Origin: Martinezella lusitana
GTDB taxonomy: Bacteria; Pseudomonadota; Alphaproteobacteria; Rhizobiales; Rhizobiaceae
Assembly: GCF_010668395.1 (NCBI RefSeq)
Contig: NZ_WUEY01000016.1
Coordinates: 1-64,000 of the forward strand
Direction: 5' to 3'
Length of the DNA stretch: 64,000 nucleotides
Below the pieces are notes generated by a model. The model was not told the origin of the DNA. It saw nothing but the letters and a program-made list of their open reading frames with translations, and ran no database searches. The position numbers and the translations under genes were made by a program. Each line of letters starts with the position of its first letter. Positions within the stretch are counted from its first letter, which is position 1. Shown one piece after another: positions 33,162 to 42,668 of this stretch.

Positions 33162-34244
33162 ATGAAAAATAACAAGGATCTACCGGCTGGCGATCACGCA
33201 GGGCCACTGATGGCCGATGTCGCCCGCCTTGCCGGTGTCGCAATATCCACAGTGAGCAGGGCGCTGACGAATCCGGGTCGGGTAAACGAGAAGACGCGCG
33301 CCAGGATTCAAGGGGCTGCCATGCAACTCGGCTACACGCCGAATGCCCTAGCCCGGGGGCTTCGGGTCGGCAAGTCGAACAGCGTGATCGTTGTGCTGCC
33401 CGGTCCTCTATATTATGGTGCCTCGCAGATCATCCCGCAGGTACTGTCAGGCATTAATGCGGCCCTCGTCGAGGGCGGCTACCATCTCATAATCGCCAAT
33501 CTCGACCGGGGCGAGCAATCCGAACGCCACGTGCTGGACTTAGCCTTCGGCGGTAGCGTGCAAGGCGTGCTCATCCTCTCCTCCGCGGTTCCCGAAGTGG
33601 ACGGTCGATCGCTCTCCCAGGCTGCGCTGCCGATCGTATCCCTGCTCCACGATCTGACCGCCTTAGATATACCCAGCGTCGTGACGAACGATCGGGAAGC
33701 GGTTCGCGGTGCGACGGCGGAGCTGATCGCCCTGGGGCACAGGAGATTTCAGTATCTGGCGGGCCCGCCCGGCGACTATCACGACGTGGAACGATACGCC
33801 GGAGTTCTGGAAGCCCTTCACGATGCGGGACTTGGTGAGGATGCCGTTTTGCGCTCCGGCGGCATTGACTATCGGCATGGCTTCCGAATCGGCGTGGAGG
33901 CCGCAGCGGAATATCATGGCCTTGCGACAAAGCCGACAGCGATCATCGCGACCAGCGACGACATGGCCATCTCATTCATGAGCCGTGTCCATCAGGCCGG
34001 CTATAAGATACCTACTGACCTTTCGATCGTGTCTTTCGACGGTTCGGCGATCTGTGACTATTGCTGGCCCCCACTATCGTCCATTCTGCAGCCTGTGGAG
34101 GAGATGGGAAGAAGAGCCGTCTCCCTGTTAATCGAGCGGATCAATGCGCCGCAATGCGAACATTCGGAGCGTATTATAGTTCCGAGCACGCTTGTCCGCA
34201 GGGACAGCCTTGCACCGGTGGCAGGGTCAATGGCGCTTTTCTGA
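33162..34244 (+). CDS. LacI family transcriptional regulator
   Basis: 360 residues. The helix-turn-helix is ADVARLAGVAISTVSRALTN (about 18-37) with the hinge region GYTPNALARGLR, followed by a periplasmic-binding-protein-like effector domain (HLIIANLDRGEQSE, LGHRRFQYLAG, SIVSFDGSAICDY). It should bind the two TGGCAA/TTGCCA operators and repress the sugar operon until a sugar or its intermediate binds. A shorter start at the second Met (33210) is possible. Confidence 0.92.
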   Translation: MKNNKDLPAGDHAGPLMADVARLAGVAISTVSRALTNPGRVNEKTRARIQGAAMQLGYTPNALARGLRVGKSNSVIVVLPGPLYYGASQIIPQVLSGINAALVEGGYHLIIANLDRGEQSERHVLDLAFGGSVQGVLILSSAVPEVDGRSLSQAALPIVSLLHDLTALDIPSVVTNDREAVRGATAELIALGHRRFQYLAGPPGDYHDVERYAGVLEALHDAGLGEDAVLRSGGIDYRHGFRIGVEAAAEYHGLATKPTAIIATSDDMAISFMSRVHQAGYKIPTDLSIVSFDGSAICDYCWPPLSSILQPVEEMGRRAVSLLIERINAPQCEHSERIIVPSTLVRRDSLAPVAGSMALF

Positions 34245-34896
34245 GAGCTCGCAGCGCATCCGCGCCTACAGGCAGGCTTAACGCTTTGCGATTTCGCACC
34301 TCGAACTGCTCTTCGCGCACAATTCGTCGGTCGCATCGTGCGGTGAGCAGTTTTTCCGCTCCAATCATCTCAGCGGCGAAGAACACGGTTCCCGGTTGCT
34401 GGAGATGGCTACGTCGGCGATTCATGGTGGCCATGAAGTGACCAGACCAGTCGCTGTTGCGGGCAGAACTTGGGGAGTTGATTTGCACCGAGACATGATA
34501 CCGAGTGATGGATATGGACGGCTGCACACCAGCGACAGCGACCGTTTATTTATTGTTTGTCGTCTCATGGAAGAAAGAGCACCCGCAAATGTACGTTAAG
34601 ACGATCAGGATGATCTCTTGCTCTCACCGCGCAAGGCGGTAAATGCTCACGATGGCGGCTGCTTCTCCAACGAAATGGGAAAGCATCGGACATTGCTGAT
34701 CAATCTCGGGGTTTCACAGATATTTAAGGTTGGCGATACCGGAGGCGGATGACGGCAATAGCGGTGAGCGATGAATTCTAATCTGCGACATGCTTGCCCG
34801 CACGCCAAGTCCGCGTCCGTTCGTCATCTTCAATGTCTACCGCAATAATGGGCGAATATGAGACTATCGGACTCATCGATTCCACGCCCTGCGGTA
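34245..34896. other. Region with no intact gene
   Basis: About 650 bp. On the minus strand between about 34260 and 34440 a coding-like sequence (GTVFFAAEMIGAEKLLTARC, then RRIVREEQFEVRNRKAL) looks like a piece of a real protein, but it has no supported start and its family is not recognised. The rest shows nothing. Confidence 0.35.
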
Positions 34897-36126
34897 TCAC
34901 CAGTCTACTATCGTGCCGTCACCAAGCACCGCCGCAAGCGTATGAATCACCTCCGGCTTGAAGGGGTGCCGAGCGGCAGCGTTCTCATCGATCTCAACGC
35001 CGAAGCCCGGCGCGGTCGGTACAGACCAGTAGCTGCCTTCGCGATGAAGTGGAGTTTGGACCACCGCGTCATACCAAGGAACAGCGCCGGACATTTCCTC
35101 CTGGATCACGAAATTCGGTGTCGAAACATCGAAATGAAGCGCTGCGACGCCCGCCAACGGCCCGTTTGGATTGTGCGGCGCAACGCCCATGAATGCTGCT
35201 TCGGCTGCGGCCGCGATGCGCTTGCCCTCCAGCAGACCGCCGGTATGGTTCAGATCCGGCTGAACGATATGGGCCCCTTTTGACATGAACAGTGGCTCGA
35301 ATTCCTTGATGCCAACGAGACGCTCCCCCGTCGCTATGGGGCAGCTTGAGCGTTCCGCCACGATCCGCATAGCGTCGGCATCGCCGGGCTGGACGGGTTC
35401 CTCGCAGAACATCGGCCTGTAGGGTACGAGCTCATCGATGAACTGCAGCGCCGCGCTGATCGATGCCGGCCGGCCGTGAAAATCCACCATGATCTCGACG
35501 CCGTCCCCGACCGCGTCCCGTAGCGTCTCCATCAGAATGGCGACATGGCGGCGGCTCGGAATATCGGCCGTGAAATGGCTATAGGGGATGAAGACGACCT
35601 TCAGCGCATCATAGCCGTTCTCGACGACTGCCAGAGCTTTCTCCCGCAGGGCGCCCTTGTCGAAAGTTTCGTAAACCGATCGCATGTCGCCGAGACCCAG
35701 GTGAGTATAGACACGGACCTTGTCGCGGACCTTGCCGCCGAGAAGGCGCCAAACCGGCAGACCGACGCTCTTGCCGAAGATGTCCCAAAGAGCATGCTCG
35801 ATGCCACTGATCGCCGTGGCGCCGATGATGCCGAGACGATAATAGCTATGCTTGTTCATTACCCGCAGGCATTGCTCGATATCGCGGGGATCGCGACCGA
35901 TCAGGAGAGGTTCTATATCCTCCACAGCACCGACTACCGCTCGGGTCTTCCAGTTGAGGCTCGCCTCTCCCCAGCCATATAGCCCGTCCTGATCAGTCAG
36001 GACCTTGACGAAGACCCAGTTGCGCATCTCCGCATTGACCACGAGGGTCTTGATCCCGGTGATCCTGATCTGAACATCGGCAGCGCTGGCCGGAACTTCA
36101 AACGATATGGTGGCGGTGTCATTCAT
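34897..36126 (-). CDS. Enolase-superfamily dehydratase (galactonate dehydratase-like)
   Basis: 409 residues. The N-terminal capping domain includes WVFVKVLTDQDGLYGWGEAS; the barrel has the metal ligands in IMVDFHGRP, FCEEPVQPGD and TGERLVG, and the conserved VAPHNPNGPLAG near the end. This pattern fits the mandelate-racemase family, closest to D-galactonate/sugar-acid dehydratases. It should remove water from an aldonic acid to give a 2-keto-3-deoxy acid. The gene overlaps the upstream hydroxyacid dehydrogenase by 4 bp. Exact substrate not determined. Confidence 0.88.
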   Translation of the reverse strand: MNDTATISFEVPASAADVQIRITGIKTLVVNAEMRNWVFVKVLTDQDGLYGWGEASLNWKTRAVVGAVEDIEPLLIGRDPRDIEQCLRVMNKHSYYRLGIIGATAISGIEHALWDIFGKSVGLPVWRLLGGKVRDKVRVYTHLGLGDMRSVYETFDKGALREKALAVVENGYDALKVVFIPYSHFTADIPSRRHVAILMETLRDAVGDGVEIMVDFHGRPASISAALQFIDELVPYRPMFCEEPVQPGDADAMRIVAERSSCPIATGERLVGIKEFEPLFMSKGAHIVQPDLNHTGGLLEGKRIAAAAEAAFMGVAPHNPNGPLAGVAALHFDVSTPNFVIQEEMSGAVPWYDAVVQTPLHREGSYWSVPTAPGFGVEIDENAAARHPFKPEVIHTLAAVLGDGTIVDW

Positions 36127-37115
36127 CTTGATAACCTCTCCCGGTTCGGCATTCGCACAACGTTCTCCAGCGGCTTGCCGTTGTGCAGCCTGGTTATGTT
36201 TCCAGCAATGAAACGATAGCGCCGTTCAAAAATGCCGTCTGTCCATGCAGAGGAGTGGGGTGTGCAGACCACGTTCGGCAATCGATCAAAGTGCATGGAG
36301 GAGGGCTTCGCATTCGGGTTCTCGCCGATTGGATAACGATACCACACATCGAGATAGGCGCCGGCGATGCGCCGTGCAAGCAGCGCGTCGTAGAGCGGCC
36401 GCTCCTGAACGATCTCGGCCCGCGAGACATTGATGAGCACCGACGAGTTGGGCATCGCTTCGAGCTCGGCCTTGCCGATGATCCCGCGCGTCTCCTCCGT
36501 CAGCGGGCATGCGATGACCAGAAAGTCCGATTGCTGAAGCATCTCGTGCAAGCGATCCAGCGGCAGCACGGCATCCGTCGGACCTTCCAGATCGACCGAG
36601 CTACGCTGAACCGCAACGATCCTCATTCCAAAGGCGCGCGCCCTCTTTGCGATCGCCTTGCCGATGTGACCCAGACCCAATAGCCCGAGCGTCTTGCCGG
36701 CGATCTCTTGGTGGGGTATGCGCTGGCGATAGGCCGTCGCCCAATTGTCGAAGGAGAAGGCCTGGCGCATAGCGTCGAAACCGGTTGCCCAATGGATCAT
36801 CGCCATCAACACGTATTCGGCGATGGGGATTTCGTGTTCGAAGACGTTGCAGACCCACGCCGTCTCCGGCAGCGAAGTGAAATTGATGCCGTCTAGCCCG
36901 GCGCCGGGCACCTGGAGCAGCCGAAACTGCCGCGCGGGCTGGGCCAGATGTGGAATGCGGAGGGATACCACTACATCGACTGTATCTGCCAAGGCTGCGA
37001 ACGAGACATCGCCATCGGCTGGAAACGGAACAGTCAGAATCTCGCAAGGGATCTCCAGCCAATTGGCGAGTTGGTTCCGGTGGTTGGCAGCTTCGCCGAC
37101 AAGAAGAATTTTCAC
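36123..37115 (-). CDS. D-2-hydroxyacid dehydrogenase
   Basis: 330 residues with the NAD-binding motif LGLLGLGHIGKAIAKRARAF and the catalytic His in VVCTPHSSAWTDG. It belongs to the phosphoglycerate-dehydrogenase-like family, which interconverts 2-hydroxy and 2-keto acids. It forms a two-gene operon with the dehydratase (4-bp overlap), so it likely acts on a product or side product of that pathway. Divergent from the LysR regulator. Confidence 0.9.
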   Translation of the reverse strand: MKILLVGEAANHRNQLANWLEIPCEILTVPFPADGDVSFAALADTVDVVVSLRIPHLAQPARQFRLLQVPGAGLDGINFTSLPETAWVCNVFEHEIPIAEYVLMAMIHWATGFDAMRQAFSFDNWATAYRQRIPHQEIAGKTLGLLGLGHIGKAIAKRARAFGMRIVAVQRSSVDLEGPTDAVLPLDRLHEMLQQSDFLVIACPLTEETRGIIGKAELEAMPNSSVLINVSRAEIVQERPLYDALLARRIAGAYLDVWYRYPIGENPNAKPSSMHFDRLPNVVCTPHSSAWTDGIFERRYRFIAGNITRLHNGKPLENVVRMPNRERLSR

Positions 37116-37296
37116 TGGTCACCCGTTCCACCGCCGAGAACAGTAAAAAACTGCCCGAACTGCGGCGCTTCCTTCCCATCGTCAAAGTCGAACTGCGAGA
37201 ACATCTGATCGGACCTCTTGCAAAAAGCGATAACGCCGCTGTACGATTAATGCAAATTGCAGTCTTTAATCGACTAATAAACGAAAGTTATCACAG

Positions 37297-38187
37297 ATGG
37301 ATTTGCGTCGCCTCGCCTGCTTTGTGGCGCTGGCCGAAGAACTGCATTTTCGCAGGGCGGCGGAGCGCTGCCATTTGACTCAGCCGGCGCTAAGCCAGCA
37401 GCTCCGTCATCTTGAAGACGAGCTCGAGGCGCAGCTCGTCTATCGCAACAAGAGGCGCGTCTCGTTGACACCGGCTGGCGAGGTATTCGCCGACGAGGCG
37501 CGAAAGATGCTGCATATGTCGAAACAGGCTGCGCAGCTGGTGCGCCGCACTGCCCGCGGCGAATTGGGGCAGTTGTTCGTGGGCTGCACCGCTCCCGGAA
37601 TGTTTATCGCGCTTCCGGAAATCGTCCGCATGTTTTCGAAGGAATTGCCGGATGTGGGCCTGGTGATTCAAGAAATGACGACGGCCGAGCAGGAGGAGGC
37701 GCTTCGGCATGGCCGCATACAGCTCGGCATCATCCATCCGCCGCTGGATGACTCCTCCATCTCCTGTCTGAAGATCGCGGAGGTGGCTTTCAAGTTGGTG
37801 ATATCAAATCAGAATCCGTTATCGCGGAAACGCAAATTGACGCTCGGCGATCTGGCGTCTGAGAACTTCATCATGTTTCCGCGAAAGGTCGGCCCGCAAC
37901 TCTACGACCAGATCGTCGCCCTTTGCCAGAATGCCGGCTTCAGCCCTCGCATGATCCACGAGGCCTCGCCGGCGCAATCCATCGTCGCCATGGCGGCAGC
38001 GAATTTCGGTGTCGGCTGGATTGCTTCGCGATACCAGCAGTTTGCCCGGCCGGGCATTGTCTATCGGGAGCTTCTCGGGCCTGCTCCGTTCCTGACGCTG
38101 GGTATCGCCTACAATGAAGGCGAGACGGCGCCGGCAATCCGGAAATTCCTCGCCGTCGCGACGGAGATCGGCAAGACGATCGTCTAG
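37297..38187 (+). CDS. LysR family transcriptional regulator
   Basis: 296 residues. The N-terminal winged helix is RRLACFVALAEELHFRRAAE with CHLTQPALSQQLRHLEDEL, followed by an effector domain (LFVGCTAPGMFIALPEIVRM). The 181-bp intergenic space to the divergent hydroxyacid dehydrogenase gene is the probable target. Its effector is likely a sugar acid or carboxylate of the surrounding genes. Confidence 0.92.
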   Translation: MDLRRLACFVALAEELHFRRAAERCHLTQPALSQQLRHLEDELEAQLVYRNKRRVSLTPAGEVFADEARKMLHMSKQAAQLVRRTARGELGQLFVGCTAPGMFIALPEIVRMFSKELPDVGLVIQEMTTAEQEEALRHGRIQLGIIHPPLDDSSISCLKIAEVAFKLVISNQNPLSRKRKLTLGDLASENFIMFPRKVGPQLYDQIVALCQNAGFSPRMIHEASPAQSIVAMAAANFGVGWIASRYQQFARPGIVYRELLGPAPFLTLGIAYNEGETAPAIRKFLAVATEIGKTIV

Positions 38188-38236
38188 ACCGCCCATGACG
38201 AGGGGTCTTTCCCTAAAACGGCTGGCCGGCGCATGA

Positions 38237-39385
38237 TTACCGCTGGCGCGGCCGGTTTCCCCTCAATGCATCCTCGATGATGGATGACACCGCTTCCATC
38301 GTCACCGGGCCGGGATTAAGACCGTTATCCGTTTCGACCGTAATTCGCGCGATATCCGATACATCGGCCGGCCGGATACCGACCTCGGCAAGGGATGTCG
38401 GTAGGCAGAGTTCAATAAGAAGTTCGAAGATAGCATTGCCGACATCCGGAACCGCCATGGCCATCGCGAGTGTTTCCATCTTCGCCGGGGCGAAGCGAGC
38501 GTTATATGCCGCGATATGTGGAAGGATGATCGCGTGTGATAGGCCATGCGCCACGCCGAAGGATCCGCCGAGCGTATGCGCAAGGCCATGCTGCAGGGCA
38601 AAGCCACCGGTCAGCGCAGCCCCCGAGAGATAGGCGCCATAGAGCATCTGCGATCGGCCGACGATATCGTGCGGATTGGTGACGACATTGCGGATCGCAT
38701 TGACCACGACCCTTGCCCCTTCGGCCGCCGCAAGGGCGATGATCGGATCAACCGTCGGGACATAGATCGCATCGATGCAGTGGGCGAGCGCGTTCATGGC
38801 GCTGGAGGCGCTGGTCGCAATCGGCAGCGACAAGGTAAGTTCGGGATCGTAGATGATCGTCGCGGCGAGCATATTGAGGCTGGTGTGCATTCTCTTCACG
38901 CCATCGATCGTGATGCCGCAGAATCCAGTAACTTCCGAGCCCGAGTAGGTCGTCGGTACGTCGATGATCGGCAATGCAAGTTCGAGCGCAATCGCCTTTG
39001 CCAGGCCAATGGAAGCCCCGCCGCCGATGGCGACCAGACAATCCGCATCAACCTCGCGAGCGCGCTGCCTGCCCTGCCGAGCCATTTCGATCGGCACCTG
39101 CGAAATCGCCTCCGGCAGGATGGCTGCCAGCATCGGGCCGAGGTGATCGGCTATCCGCTGCCCCATAGCCTGGCGGCCGGGCGTAGACACGACCAGCGCC
39201 CGTCGCCCCCCCAAACGCGTGACCTCGGCGGCGATGCCGCGGATGGTGCCGGCGCCGAAAACGATGCGCGGCGGTCGAACATTGTAGACGTCGCCGGGAG
39301 TGGAAAAAGTGATTGTCGATCGTTCGACGAGATTCATCATGGTGCCTGCGTCCGCTGTAACTTGCATTTCGAGATATGCATCCAT
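38237..39385 (-). CDS. Iron-containing dehydrogenase (maleylacetate-reductase-like)
   Basis: 382 residues by the longest frame; internal Met codons at 39340 or 39337 are alternative starts, the former with an AGG nearby. It has the group III alcohol dehydrogenase fold: GRRALVVSTPGRQAMGQRIA, the nucleotide loop VAIGGGASIGLAKAIAL, DVPTTYSGSEVTGF and the metal-binding histidines in LQHGLAHTLGGSFGVAHGLS. These match maleylacetate reductases, which convert maleylacetate to 3-oxoadipate in aromatic degradation. No ring-cleavage dioxygenase is nearby, so the exact substrate is open. Confidence 0.85.
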   Translation of the reverse strand: MDAYLEMQVTADAGTMMNLVERSTITFSTPGDVYNVRPPRIVFGAGTIRGIAAEVTRLGGRRALVVSTPGRQAMGQRIADHLGPMLAAILPEAISQVPIEMARQGRQRAREVDADCLVAIGGGASIGLAKAIALELALPIIDVPTTYSGSEVTGFCGITIDGVKRMHTSLNMLAATIIYDPELTLSLPIATSASSAMNALAHCIDAIYVPTVDPIIALAAAEGARVVVNAIRNVVTNPHDIVGRSQMLYGAYLSGAALTGGFALQHGLAHTLGGSFGVAHGLSHAIILPHIAAYNARFAPAKMETLAMAMAVPDVGNAIFELLIELCLPTSLAEVGIRPADVSDIARITVETDNGLNPGPVTMEAVSSIIEDALRGNRPRQR

Positions 39386-39846
39386 TTAAAGTATTACAAT
39401 AATATCTTTCGTATTTTATAGTATAAATTCTGAAGCCGATCGAGGTATATAAGCTATAGTTCGCGATGTACATTCAACCTCGTCGAATGCTACAATCGAT
39501 GAGAAAGCGATGTCCATTTATTATTACTGATTGTATGATTTGTTTTCCTTATCACCGGCGCTCCAGTGTCTCTTCAGCCCGCAGCGGCCGCGCAGCTTCA
39601 GGCTTCAACGGTCAGCAACGCCGAGTCTGACACCAAAGCACCATATAACTTCGCGAAATCAGTTATTTCGTCGGATGGGTGAGTGGAAAATACATCACAT
39701 TAGTGACCGGGGATGCAGGAATATTCGATTGATGGCTCATAAAAGGCGCTTATCACCCAATCATCAAGTTCGATTGGAAATAATCATTGAGGGCGAGTAT
39801 TACTTTGGAGGTGAGGAAATAAATAATAATCAGGGTGGAGCTTGCA
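39386..39846. other. AT-rich intergenic region between divergent genes
   Basis: About 460 bp, clearly richer in A/T than its surroundings (for example 39386-39430 and 39520-39550), between the dehydrogenase and the cyclase-family gene. It should hold both promoters. No gene is supported. GGAG at about 39835 is the ribosome-binding site of the cyclase gene. Confidence 0.45.
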
Positions 39847-40788
39847 ATGAGTGGTGAGGTTTCTTCAATTCCGTCTGAATTGGCTGCGTGGCCAGGCCAT
39901 ACCGGCAATTGGGGCCGCTGGCCCAACGACCGGGGCACTCTCAATCTTCTGACACCCGAGGTCACGCGTCGCGGCTTGGCAGCTTCCACATCTGGTCAGG
40001 TCATTAGCTGCGGAAGACCCTTGTCCCTCGATGATGTCGGCCGGAGCACGCCGGGCGCATCGGTGGAGATGATGACCGCTGGCGATCTGAAGATCGAAGT
40101 TCAGTCCGCCAAGGATCAGATGTCGTTTCGCACGCACGGTCTGCTGAATACTCATATCGATGCCATCAGCCACTATGGCTATCACAATTACGGTTTCAAC
40201 GGCGCGAAGTTCAGCGACTACGTCACCGTGGAGAACGGCTCACGCCGCTGGGATATCGCCGGCGCCGGCCCGATCGTGACACGCGGGATCTTCATCGATG
40301 TCGCGAGAAAGCGCGGTGTTGAATATTTTGAGCCGGGCGAAGCCGTCATGCCAGAGGAAATAGCCGACGCGGTCGAACTTCTCCTCCCCGGCGACGCTAT
40401 CGTCATCCGGACGGGCGCTACCTTAAAACGAGGCACGGCACCGGATCGGGAAGACGACCCGCATTATACGAGAGACCCTCACGAGGGAATGTTCTGTGCC
40501 GGCCTCCATCCGGATTGCGTGGAGCTATTCGGCAGGAAGGACGTGTCGGTCATTGCGACCGACACACCGAACGAAAGGCTTCCGGTACCGCGGCCGACCC
40601 TCTGCCGCTCGCCGGTTCACGTGCTCGCCCTGACGATCTACGGGATCCACCTGATTCACAATATGAACCTGGAACAGGTTGGCGAAGTTTGCGCGACACA
40701 ATCGCGCAACTCGTTTCTGTTTATGGTCAGCCCGTTGAACGTTCCAGGCGCGACCGGTTCGCTGGTCGCTCCTGTCGCCGTCCTCTAG
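39847..40788 (+). CDS. Cyclase family protein (metal-dependent hydrolase)
   Basis: 313 residues from the ATG at 39847, preceded by GGAG. The motif LNTHIDAISHYGYHNYGFNG holds the metal-binding H-x3-D/H pattern of the PF04199 cyclase family (kynurenine formamidase and relatives). GDAIVIRTG and AGLHPDCVELF are further family blocks. Members hydrolyse amides, lactones or enol esters. It precedes an MFS carrier gene on the same strand, so uptake and hydrolysis of the same compound is plausible. Confidence 0.82.
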   Translation: MSGEVSSIPSELAAWPGHTGNWGRWPNDRGTLNLLTPEVTRRGLAASTSGQVISCGRPLSLDDVGRSTPGASVEMMTAGDLKIEVQSAKDQMSFRTHGLLNTHIDAISHYGYHNYGFNGAKFSDYVTVENGSRRWDIAGAGPIVTRGIFIDVARKRGVEYFEPGEAVMPEEIADAVELLLPGDAIVIRTGATLKRGTAPDREDDPHYTRDPHEGMFCAGLHPDCVELFGRKDVSVIATDTPNERLPVPRPTLCRSPVHVLALTIYGIHLIHNMNLEQVGEVCATQSRNSFLFMVSPLNVPGATGSLVAPVAVL

Positions 40789-40949
40789 ACGGCTTCACAT
40801 ATCGCTGAATCGGATGCGGTTTCCGAAGGAGGAGTTCGGAAACCTGCGTCTTCGTATCTATCGAAAAGCGGAACTTTCCCCTTGTGTTGCAGGGAGCGTG
40901 AGGCGGCCGACTAAGACTAAACATCGATAGAATAACAAGGGAGGAAGCA

Positions 40950-42245
40950 ATGAGACGTTATCTTATCTATGCAGGCCTGTTCGTGCTGATGATGGTGAAT
41001 TATATCGACCGCGTAAACATGTCAGTCGCCATCGGCCCGTTAGCCAAGGAGTTTAACCTCACGCCGGTGGAGATCGGCTATCTCTTCTCCGTTGCCGTCT
41101 GGAGCTATGCCATTCTGCTCATTCCGCTGGGGATGGCCGTCGATAAGTGGGGTGTCCGCCGGGTAACCGGTATTTCGGTTACGATCTGGTCCCTCGCGGG
41201 CATTCTGACTGGCGCGGCGACCACCATGCCGCTCCTTCTGTTCTCACGATTGCTGCTCGGTGCCGGTGAATGCGCCACCTATCCTGCGGGGGGCAGGGTT
41301 GTCAGCGAATGGGCGCCCAAATCCGAGCGCGGCATCGCGACGGCCTTTCTGAATTGCGGCGCTTATGCCGGGCCTGCTGTCGGTGCGGTGCTCGTCGGGT
41401 TGCTGGTCAGCTATTTCGGATGGCGCGTATCCTTTTACGTTACCGGCATCATCGGCTTCGCGTTCGGGATCATCTGCTTTTCTTTCTACCGCCAGCCCGA
41501 ACATGCAACCTGGCTTTCCGTCGAGGAGCGCACACGCGTTCTCAACGAGAGAAATGATTCTGACGATAGCGCGCGTATCAGCCGCCTTCAGGCATCGGAT
41601 AGTAAGGGGGAGAACGGGCAAATTCAGCGGCTGAAGGTTTTGCTCGGCAACCAGACCATATGGGCCCTCTTTATGGTCGAGGCCTGCATAACCTATACCT
41701 GGTCGATATTCCTAACATGGCTGCCGTCCTATATTCAGTTTGCCACCGGCGTCGATGTTATGAAGACGGGCTTCTTTACCGCAGTGCCTTTCGCGTTGGC
41801 GACTTTGCTTGTACTTGTGCTGAGCTGGCTGAGCGATCAGCAGGTCTCATGGCTTGGCGGAAAGAACCGTCGGGTTCTCCTCTGCGCCACGCTTATCCTA
41901 TCCTCAGTCATTCTGGCGGCACCCTTGGTGACATCGACCGTCGCGATATTATCGCTGGTGACGATATCACTTACCTGTGTTGCAACCGCGATCTCTCTCA
42001 ATATCACTCTGACGAACGACGTTTTGCCGGATCGCTCCTATGCAGGTCTTGCAGTAGGATTCGTGATCCTCGGAGGCAATATTGCCGGACTCTTGGCGCC
42101 GATCGTGACCGGTTACATCGTCGGTCAGAGCGGAAACTATTCAAATGCCTTCATCGTTTCCGGCGTGCTGATGTTTATTGGCGCAATCATCTCCGTGTTG
42201 TTCATGAGCCGCCCCGTCGTGCTGAACGAAAAGGCATACGCCTGA
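40950..42245 (+). CDS. MFS transporter (anion:cation symporter type)
   Basis: 431 residues with about 12 hydrophobic spans. The opening VLMMVNYIDRVNMSVAIGPL, then PVEIGYLFSVAVWSYA, is characteristic of the ACS family that imports sugar acids, glucarate, galactonate, phthalate and similar anions with protons. GGAGG precedes the ATG. With the galactonate-dehydratase-like gene and the cyclase-family hydrolase nearby it probably brings in the carboxylate catabolised here. Confidence 0.9.
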   Translation: MRRYLIYAGLFVLMMVNYIDRVNMSVAIGPLAKEFNLTPVEIGYLFSVAVWSYAILLIPLGMAVDKWGVRRVTGISVTIWSLAGILTGAATTMPLLLFSRLLLGAGECATYPAGGRVVSEWAPKSERGIATAFLNCGAYAGPAVGAVLVGLLVSYFGWRVSFYVTGIIGFAFGIICFSFYRQPEHATWLSVEERTRVLNERNDSDDSARISRLQASDSKGENGQIQRLKVLLGNQTIWALFMVEACITYTWSIFLTWLPSYIQFATGVDVMKTGFFTAVPFALATLLVLVLSWLSDQQVSWLGGKNRRVLLCATLILSSVILAAPLVTSTVAILSLVTISLTCVATAISLNITLTNDVLPDRSYAGLAVGFVILGGNIAGLLAPIVTGYIVGQSGNYSNAFIVSGVLMFIGAIISVLFMSRPVVLNEKAYA

Positions 42246-42322
42246 GTTGGAATGCTAACGGAGGCCGGATGACAGCCCGATGTTTGCGCGTTGGCTCGCA
42301 GAAGCTCACTCGCTGCAAGGCA

Positions 42323-42470
42323 CTAATACCAGGTGGGATTTCGTAATCGGGGCGTTCCCACAATGTGAACCTTGTCGTTCGCGACCTCGATGCGCCAAAC
42401 GATGGCGGGTAGGTGATCACGCCGATAGCCCGCCATCATTTTGAGGGTAGGAAAGGTTGGATTTCGCGCG
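42323..42470 (-). pseudogene. C-terminal remnant, possibly of a serine recombinase
   Basis: Minus-strand frame REIQPFLPSKMMAGYRRDHL, then IVWRIEVANDKVHIVGTPRL, to a TAG at 42323. The Y-R-R-D-H-L...R-I-E-V...V-H-I-x-G arrangement resembles the extreme C-terminus of large serine recombinases and their relatives. No upstream part exists, so if correct it is a scar of a mobile element next to the MFS gene. Confidence 0.35.
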
Positions 42471-42656
42471 GCCGTGATCTGCGACAGTCCGTCCAGCGAA
42501 TGCGGCGGTTTCTGCTGCGAGGACTACGACATTGCCGCCCGGGCGGACATGACAGATAAACTCTTCGTTGGCATTAAAGCCTATGCGCTGAACTCTGACG
42601 AGGCCGGGCGGCTTTGGAACCTCTCGAGCGAGTTGATCCAGTCGGGAGCACCATGA
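42441..42656 (+). pseudogene. 3-prime remnant, probably of an SDR oxidoreductase
   Basis: The last 35 residues (MTDKLFVGIKAYALNSDEAG, RLWNLSSELI) look like the helical C-terminus of a retinol-dehydrogenase-like SDR. The rest of the frame and the Rossmann domain are missing. The LysR gene lies 12 bp away in convergent orientation. SDR family is inference from this tail only. Confidence 0.4.
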
Positions 42657-42668
42657 ATGTGCCCGTGG

